DNA of 64,000 bases from assembly GCA_033239005.1 (NCBI GenBank), contig BSQZ01000036.1, positions 4,546,001 to 4,610,000 of the forward strand. The letters run 5' to 3'. The stretch's first letter is position 1; every line of letters starts with the position of its first letter. Source of the DNA: Lamellibrachia satsuma (Eukaryota; Annelida; Polychaeta; Sabellida; Siboglinidae). Below the pieces are notes generated by a model. It did no database searches. It was given only the letters and a program-made list of their open reading frames with translations, and was not told the DNA's origin. This document shows, in pieces, positions 57,845 to 64,000 of the stretch. The translations under genes and the position numbers were made by a program.

Positions 57845-58216
57845 GTATGAAAAAATGTATTCTTTATTTATTCGTATTTCTGGAACAGTGAACATTGTCA
57901 TGTGTTTAAAGGGTACGACATATCCTAGGGTATATTTCCCCTAAGGGGAAATATCCAAGGTGTGGGAAAGATATCGTAGGTTACCTTGCAACTTGAGGAA
58001 GATATCTTACCCGGGGGAAGATATCCAGGGGAAGATAACGTGTCATACCGACACACTTCCGGTACGGTTGTGTGGATATTTTGATTCTTCATATACTCTA
58101 TGTTTTCTGACAAACTCTACTCAGATTACGACATAGCACATGTGGACGATCGGTATATTCATTGTACACTGATATGTTATGTTCTTCATCGGCCTTTGTG
58201 CTAACGAACGGCAGCA
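57845..58216 (+). pseudogene. Truncated duplicate of cytokine-like intron 1 and exon 2 start
   Basis: This parallels 59838-60169: TATTTCTGGAACA, CTTCCGGTACGGT.GTGTG, TTTTCTGACAAACT and ATGTTCTTCA.CGGCCTTTGT. The acceptor AG is AT here, and similarity ends after about 28 nt of exon sequence (58189-58216). It is a dead partial copy, probably a local duplication of copy 3's upstream part. Confidence 0.8.
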
Positions 58217-59357
58217 CATGACATGATTTTTTTCGATAAATATCAGACTTTGTACTTTTAACGGGTGACGTGGTTGGCTGCTCTCCGGTCAACGCCTCGC
58301 AAGTCCTTGTCTCCTGGTTTAAAGGCACACATTTCGACCACTATTGCAGTCGCCGATTTTTGACTCGATCCGGCCAAAAATAATTCAATTTTTTGTCCGA
58401 TGGTTTCATCAAAACTAAACGACACATTTGCACACACGAACTAGCATGTCGTTGACGACTCTAGATAGGTTTGATTTTTCGGACAATTCTTTATTTTTTT
58501 GTTTTAACAATCCGAGTCGAATCGCATATTGCATGCTGAACAAAAGCAACTTTACTTAATAGGCGGACGAGGATAGCCATGTCGTTATTATTTCAGGTCT
58601 TTATTATTTCAGGTAGTTATTATTTCAGGTAGTTGTTATTCCCTCTCGTGCATACAGTTAGACATACCATTGTTTTGGTAACTGTTTTTATTTTGTAATG
58701 ATTGTAGCTATACGGCTCCTTCGAGTGCTATATATATGAAAAAATTCACATATTTGTCGAAACATTGTAATTTCTTCCCCCAAAATAATGTTTCGCTATT
58801 TGTATTAACATTTCACGTGGACATACATGTTTTAATGTCAAAGAAACATAGACAGTAAAACCGGAATGGTTCCTGTGGCAACAATTTGGTATTAGTAGAA
58901 GTCTTCTTGTCCCGCACATCAACTTGTAATTGGACACTGCACAGTTCATTGATTTTGTTGTCTTTGTTAGTGCTAATATAATGTTTCACTGTATTATGTT
59001 GTTGTGTGTTGACGGGTAAAAAAAGTTTCTGATTAAAAACGTTAATTTAAAGTGTCAACGCAGTAACGGAAATGAAAGTAAAATTACGTATATGAAACTA
59101 CAAGTCACGCACGAATACATGATCTGTCGCGCTTCAAAGAAACCATCGACTGTGACACAGACATTATTAATGGATGCATGACAAAGACTATGACCATTCC
59201 CTTCCCGCAGGTCAATACAATGACACCATGGGAATTTGGTTGGAATTTTCCATGCAAACATATATAATACATAAGATAGAAGCTGTCCAATTCATAAGTT
59301 AAACAGTACTCTCTGCTCTTGACGCAACAAGAAAACGTGCCTAACATTCTTCTCAGC
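58217..59357. other. Region upstream of copy 3, likely containing its promoter
   Basis: No exon recognised. ACATATATAATAC at 59258-59270 is a TATA-like element about 90 nt before the copy 3 start codon. Confidence 0.4.
59260..59268 (+). promoter_or_regulatory. TATA-like box of copy 3
   Basis: ATATATAAT lies about 90 nt upstream of the ATG at 59358, leaving room for a short leader. It is only a motif match in AT-rich DNA. Confidence 0.3.
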
Positions 59358-59388
59358 ATGCATACGTTTATCATTGTGGTTGCCACTG
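59358..59388 (+). CDS. Copy 3 exon 1 (signal peptide)
   Basis: MHTFIIVVAT plus one base, then donor G|GTAAGT. The signal peptide is completed by exon 2, giving a phase-1 intron. Confidence 0.8.
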
Positions 59389-62300
59389 GTAAGTAATGCT
59401 ATACTTATTTTGTAATACCGAAGTTTCTTGAAGTTGGTTGTGGCAGCATTGTGGAAGTACAGTAGTGACATTATATTAGTATTGTTGATGTATTTACGAA
59501 TTCCCGCGTGTAGTGCGACAAGTTGACAACTTGTGTGTGTCTTAGAGGTAGTTTAGCTGTCTGCGCTATCGCCGTAGGCAATCGACGTAGACCGTCTGAA
59601 GCAACAGCCTTATCTATTTCCGATCTGGCGAGAATAGCCACCGAACGGGTTTATTTCACGCCTGTGCAACAGTAAAACGAATTTTGAAATTCAATAGTTC
59701 GACTTTACTAGGAAGGTGGCCCTTGCTTTGAGAGATCTGTGCTATAGTAGAAGCTATGCTGGACATGCATACTAATCAAAGATATTAGCACAATAAGGTT
59801 ATTTACAACATATGTGTTAGCCTATGAAACTTTTAAACCGTGTTAGCTTTGTATTTTGTCTTATTTCTGGAACACTGCCTGGTGTACCATATTTTAAGGG
59901 GCAGTGTGATTTTAGTGTATCTCCCCTATGGAAAGATATTTACCCCGGGGGAATGTACACTAGGGCAGATACACATGGAAAGATATACTGTCGTACCGGT
60001 ACATTCCGGTACGGTCGTGTGTACATCTTGACTTTTCATATAGGGCCTACTCTACTAGATTTTCTGACAAACTGTAGTCAGATTTACATAATAAATGTGG
60101 ATCTGCATATTTACTGTACGTGAATATGCTATGTTCTTCAGCGGCCTTTGTACTAATGAGCGGCAGCATCAAAGGCGAAGACCCGTCAACAGTCGACGTA
60201 GAACATCCGTGCGGAGGTTCTGCTGTCGTCGAGCGGCCGGCGATAGCGACGGTCAAGTCGGCGGTCAAGGCGGAGGATGTCCTGCCTCTCCTGACGAGAG
60301 CCTTACATCGTGTGAACGAGATCAAAAACATATATGTAAGTAGGCAATACTGCGTACACACAACGGCTCTACGTTTTATTGTCGAACAATTGTAAAGGTC
60401 CTTCTTGAATAAATTTTTTTTCTTTCGTCTCTTTTTTGTAATTGTTCCTCCGGGATTTGATTGCTCGTCGGACAAACAACACCAATCATTTTTTACTGGA
60501 TCCGGTTTAAATATGTTATGACACATAAGGCCATTCCACTTTTGTAAGTGGCCTGACCTAACGACCAAAGTACATTATTTCGATGATTATGATTTTTGCC
60601 AACATATTAATTTTTTTGGTTAAAAAGACTGCGCATATTACTTAAACTATTCACGGCTATATTGTGCTTCAGAGAGCTTAGTAAGGCACTCACAACGATA
60701 CGTTACAGGAGACATTTTGAAAAGAAGTCAAAACAGGATTCAGCTATGCTATGTATCCAATTTTAACACTGCGCTTAACTACGACGTTTACTGAAACGTC
60801 ATAGTATCAAACGTCATAGTATTTCTATACAATTCGGAAAGTTAAAAGACGGACCTTTGACGCTGCAAGGCTATTCATTCAGTATAAGCGGCATCCTCGG
60901 GGCATAGCTTCACACAATCACCTCTAGTGTTGATATGACAGGGGCATTCCAACAACGATAACTTCGATAATGACCTAGCAAATCTGTTTAGTTTGACGCC
61001 AGCAACAACATCCGTATTGACATGTCACTGTGTGTGAGAAGGCACCTGTTTTATATCATACTTTTAGTGATCATTTATATGGTATGAATCACCAGGATGT
61101 AATATGAGATAAACTTGACACCCGACCATAAAACATCAAACACAAGCTTGTCAACCAAAGCAAAATTTACATGGCAATTGAACGAGGAAGCCATTGCCGC
61201 ATTATAGAGAGTTCAACGATTTGTTTTCTATGTTACACGTGTAACCCGCCCTTCTGAGATTTTGTCAAACGTATAGTTTGTCGTCCTCTGTGAGAATGAA
61301 TACTTGCTGATATAATCTACATTGTTCATTAACTAGCAAGGATGATAAACTATTTTCATGACTATTCTGTCCACCTAGGCATCTCGACTTCTTAGCGAGT
61401 CCGTAGTCCGGGAACTGAGAAGAACGTCTTTCATCAGTATTTCGGACCTCAACCCGGACCTCGGCACAGCCACGGAAGTTCGAAACAAGGTAATGTATCG
61501 TGTATGCATACATTCAAGCAAAAAACGTAAGGGACCCTATTTACAACGTCTTCGCAATTTAGCTATCTATTTCATTCAGGAGTAGTGAGAGATATGTTAA
61601 CCACTGGCAGATTTGTTATATTGTTTCGCCTCCTTGCGCCTTCTGAAGATGCTAATTGTCTCGTGCTTCATTTGACAATTGCCTTATTTCTTATAAAATT
61701 CGGCCGCTAACAAAGTGTTTTGTTTTATACATTGTACTTGTGAACATATGAATCGCGTACTTGTGAACATATGAGTCGTCGTATTTGTGAACATATGAGT
61801 GAGTGAGGTACATTATCTGACTGCCGCCACAGTTTAATGGTTAGGCGTCTCTATAGGTTAAGATGAATGCACAGAGATTTTTATTGGTCAAATGAATGAC
61901 CTTGCGACACTCAATTTATTAGCAGTCATAATATATCGGTTGGTTAACGATAATACCCATTCATGACATGTTACTATCGTGATCTTTCATCTCTTAACAG
62001 TTTCGAAAACACACGATTTGGCGATTAAACATGCTAGTTTGACAATATATATATATGGAGAGACCCCCGTATGACAGTTGACAGGTAAAGACCTACAAAT
62101 AAAGTTTTTAACGTTTGAAGGTGAAATAGAACGTCTTCATTCCCTTTAACATTCTTTAATGTCCCGCAGGTCGACGATATCTTACGAAGAATGCTGGAGG
62201 AACTAATGAGACAAACCATCAACGTCGATCACGTGCGTCGCAACGAGCGATACTGGGCGGGATGCCAGCCCCGCGAACCGGCCTTCAGGGTGGTGACGTA

Positions 62301-62553
62301 CGAGTCTGAAGTGTCACAGCTGAAATGGAGCGTCCTCATGCAGGTCGCCTGTTCTCTGAAGCAAATAACGACGTCGCGTGGTATCCGCCTCGACGCCAGC
62401 GCCATCCAGCGAATGAGAGAGATTCAGTACGTTTCTCCGCAGAGTCAGTACCTCAGCGACATGCGGGCTTTCGTAGTCTTCAACCAACTGCGTAGGTTCA
62501 TCCTAAAGAGTCGGGTGTTCTTCAATGTTATTAGAAAAGCTAGTCTGCTCTAA
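59358..62553 (+). CDS. Secreted helical protein, candidate class I cytokine-like, copy 3
   Basis: Joining 59358-59388, 60142-60335, 61379-61489 and 62170-62553 gives 239 residues with GT-AG introns in phases 1, 0 and 0, the same plan as copy 1. Residues 1-22 form a hydrophobic signal peptide (MHTFIIVVATAAFVLMSGSI). The mature protein starts GEDPSTVDVEHPCGGSAVVE. Helices are expected at about 47-90, 113-138, 156-179 and 205-234. Cys34 and Cys173 match copy 1, and Cys144 is extra. AATAAA at 62831-62836 is a likely poly(A) signal. It lies head to head with copy 1, with the broken copy 2 between them. A four-helix cytokine fold is inferred. Another secreted helical protein of invertebrates cannot be excluded. 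Confidence 0.77.
60142..60335 (+). CDS. Copy 3 exon 2 (mature N-terminus, start of helix A)
   Basis: The acceptor is GTTCTTCAG and the donor TAT|GTAAGT. It encodes AFVLMSGSIKG, STVDVEHPCGGSAVVERPAI and EDVLPLLTRALHRVNEIKN. It leaves in phase 0. Confidence 0.87.
60336..61378. other. Copy 3 intron 2
   Basis: Contains a LINE 3' fragment (61125-61315) and otherwise nothing recognised. Confidence 0.5.
61125..61315 (-). mobile_element. CR1-like LINE 3' end fragment
   Basis: Diverged inverse of the LINE 3' end: GGCAATTGAACGAGGAAGCC, then CCCGCCCTTCTGAGAT and GTCCTCTGTGAGAATGAATA. Confidence 0.8.
61379..61489 (+). CDS. Copy 3 exon 3 (end of helix A, AB loop)
   Basis: The acceptor is CCACCTAG and the donor AAG|GTAATG. 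Its 37 codons, ASRLLSESVVRELRRTSF and DLNPDLGTATEVRNK, align with exon 3 of copy 1 but are much more diverged than exon 2. Confidence 0.83.
61490..62169. other. Copy 3 intron 3
   Basis: 680 bp with a short tandem repeat around 61738-61805 (ACTTGTGAACATATGA units). No other feature seen. Confidence 0.5.
62170..62553 (+). CDS. Copy 3 exon 4 (helices B-D, stop)
   Basis: The acceptor is GTCCCGCAG. The 127 codons and stop include MLEELMRQTINVDHVRRNER, the YESEVSQLKWSVLMQVACSL segment, ITTSRGIRLDASAIQRM and YLSDMRAFVVFNQLRRFILK. Confidence 0.9.
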   Translation, partial: VDDILRRMLEELMRQTINVDHVRRNERYWAGCQPREPAFRVVTYESEVSQLKWSVLMQVACSLKQITTSRGIRLDASAIQRMREIQYVSPQSQYLSDMRAFVVFNQLRRFILKSRVFFNVIRKASLL

Positions 62554-63564
62554 GGAATGTGCTACGCAGGCAGAAAACACAGCCGCTTGCTCCGTAGTTT
62601 CTAGTCTAGTTTAATTTTGTTATCCATTAATGCATTTTAAATCACAGTTTGTGCATAATGTTATTTTAAATGCACAATTTGTTTAATATTTTTGATATCG
62701 TTTATGACATATTATGCTTTACATTTTATAATTATTTACACTACAGGCACATTTACATTTTTTATTGCATATGTCCTATATTTTGAAAGTACTGTATCAT
62801 ATAATGTGCAGTTTTATTCCGCAAGCATTTAATAAATAATCCTTTTCTGACGTGTTATTTACATTTAGCAGTTAAGGTGCATATGTTTATTTTATATAAA
62901 TATTAATTATAAGATTGTAGCATTGTTTGGTATATATATATATATATATATATACATATATATATTTGTTACATTGTGTATTGTTGATTCGAGAACTGTT
63001 TTGTGAAATGTGCAATTACACCATTTAATGGGTGCATCTTACATTTGGACAGTGGTTAATAATTGTTTCTTACTTACGTACCAGTGAGTTGGATTTGCAT
63101 GAAATTTCTACAATATACACACATATATACCATATACATAAGATTTATACAATATTCTATTTACATGATATGTATACAATACACTATTTATATGAGAATT
63201 TTTACAATATACTATTTACATGAGATCTATACAATATAATATTTGTATAATATGCATACGTTTGTGTGGAGGTTCGGATTTAGGTCCGACATATTGATGA
63301 AATACGCTACAGTTGCGTCTCAACAACATTGTTTTGACTGAATCGCTTACATCGCTGTACAACGAGTTCACGAAAATAAACGGAGTGTAAAACGTTGAAT
63401 GAGTTCATTGTGTTTTGATACGTATACATAAGCTAAATGGAAACAATACTTGTCCACCTGCTTACCACACTCCAGTTAGGGATTCAAGAGACGCTAGAAC
63501 TCAAGTCCGTATGGAATAAATCAACCTCCTCCGTTCCGTTACTAATTCATGTTGGTGTTTCTTT
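62554..63564. other. 3' UTR of copy 3 and unassigned AT-rich DNA
   Basis: AATAAA at 62831-62836 probably ends the copy 3 transcript. Later DNA has (TA)n (62933-62962) and diverged ACAATATACTATTTA units (63105-63245). Confidence 0.45.
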
Positions 63565-63730
63565 CCGCTAGGTGGCTGCTCTCAATCTCTTCCCAGTCAT
63601 CTTCATGTTCAGTGCCACCTTTATGATGTAGTCATCTTCTTTTTTATCACATCTCAATTTATCCATCTTAGTTACTTCTACAATCGGGATGATCTTGCTC
63701 TCCCTGTAGAGATTGTCACTTGCTTTCTGT
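63565..63730 (-). pseudogene. LINE C-terminal fragment
   Basis: The minus strand reads KLRCDKKEDDYIIKVALNMK and MTGKRLRAAT. This resembles the GHV.R.DEDYI...L.M.V.GKR.RGRP tail of RTE-type LINE proteins. It is short and diverged. Confidence 0.5.
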
Positions 63731-64000
63731 CTCATTTGGTGACACCCTGTATCATTCGTATGGCTATCGAGTCTGCAGCAGTGATTCCACTTTCGAGTCT
63801 CTTTGTCAACGTCCAACAAATAATAATGCCAGTATATATAATTATTAATTTGTGTCAACAAATACCTTAGATAGTATGCTGGTGGTACACCCGGGTCCCT
63901 AAGCTTGAGTTGGTATGCGACACAATAAGCTTATTAATGACGGACGTTTAAACATATTTAACTAGTCGAACTGCCCGGCGTTGCACTGGAGAAAAGGCAG

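Noticed and set aside
60047..60568. 173-codon open frame opposite copy 3 exon 2
   Set aside because: It is antisense to a supported exon and arises from its GC-rich composition. The same shadow appears opposite the other copies.

Overview
This is a eukaryotic nuclear window from an animal. It is AT-rich, the genes are split by GT-AG introns, and it is full of decayed LINEs, MITE-like inverted-repeat elements, minisatellites and long (TA)n/(CT)n tracts. Parvin and SFT2 genes with invertebrate-like divergence, plus CR1/jockey-like LINEs, suggest a marine invertebrate, possibly a lophotrochozoan. The sequence alone does not fix the species. Exons were assembled by matching splice sites, reading phase and family sequence, so most real coding sequence lies in short exons.

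Layout. (1) 1-17,704, minus strand: a parvin gene (integrin-linked kinase / actin adaptor). Eleven phase-consistent exons run from the ATG to within the second CH domain, and the 3' end lies outside the window. (2) 20,288-30,172, minus: an SFT2-domain (Golgi transport) gene. Its last six coding exons are complete to the stop; the short N-terminal exon was not found. (3) 38,126-40,213, minus: a complete, uninterrupted mitochondrial intermediate peptidase (MIPEP) reading frame. (4) 41,700-43,175, plus: a 5'-truncated CR1-like LINE with an intact RT frame. At least six more 3'-end copies of the family are scattered through the window. (5) 44,520-62,553: a cluster of paralogous genes for a small secreted helical protein. 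It has one intact four-exon copy on minus (44,520-46,916), one broken copy on minus (50,778-53,005), a tiny truncated duplicate (about 58,189) and one intact four-exon copy on plus (59,358-62,553).

The cluster is the most interesting content. Both intact copies encode a signal peptide split by a phase-1 intron, followed by two phase-0 introns. The predicted mature proteins are about 215 residues and almost wholly helical, with a pattern that resembles class I four-helix-bundle cytokines of the CNTF/CLCF1/IL-6 type. That assignment is inference from intron phases, helix layout and weak residue similarity. It needs a profile or structure search.

The genes do not form a pathway. Parvin (adhesion), SFT2 (vesicle traffic) and MIPEP (mitochondrial presequence processing) look like unrelated neighbours. 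The repeats explain most of the remaining DNA: intronic MITEs, a TIR-bounded element carrying an RT relic 32 bp from an SFT2 splice donor, a 76-bp satellite beside the broken cytokine-like copy, and a 1-kb tandem duplication.
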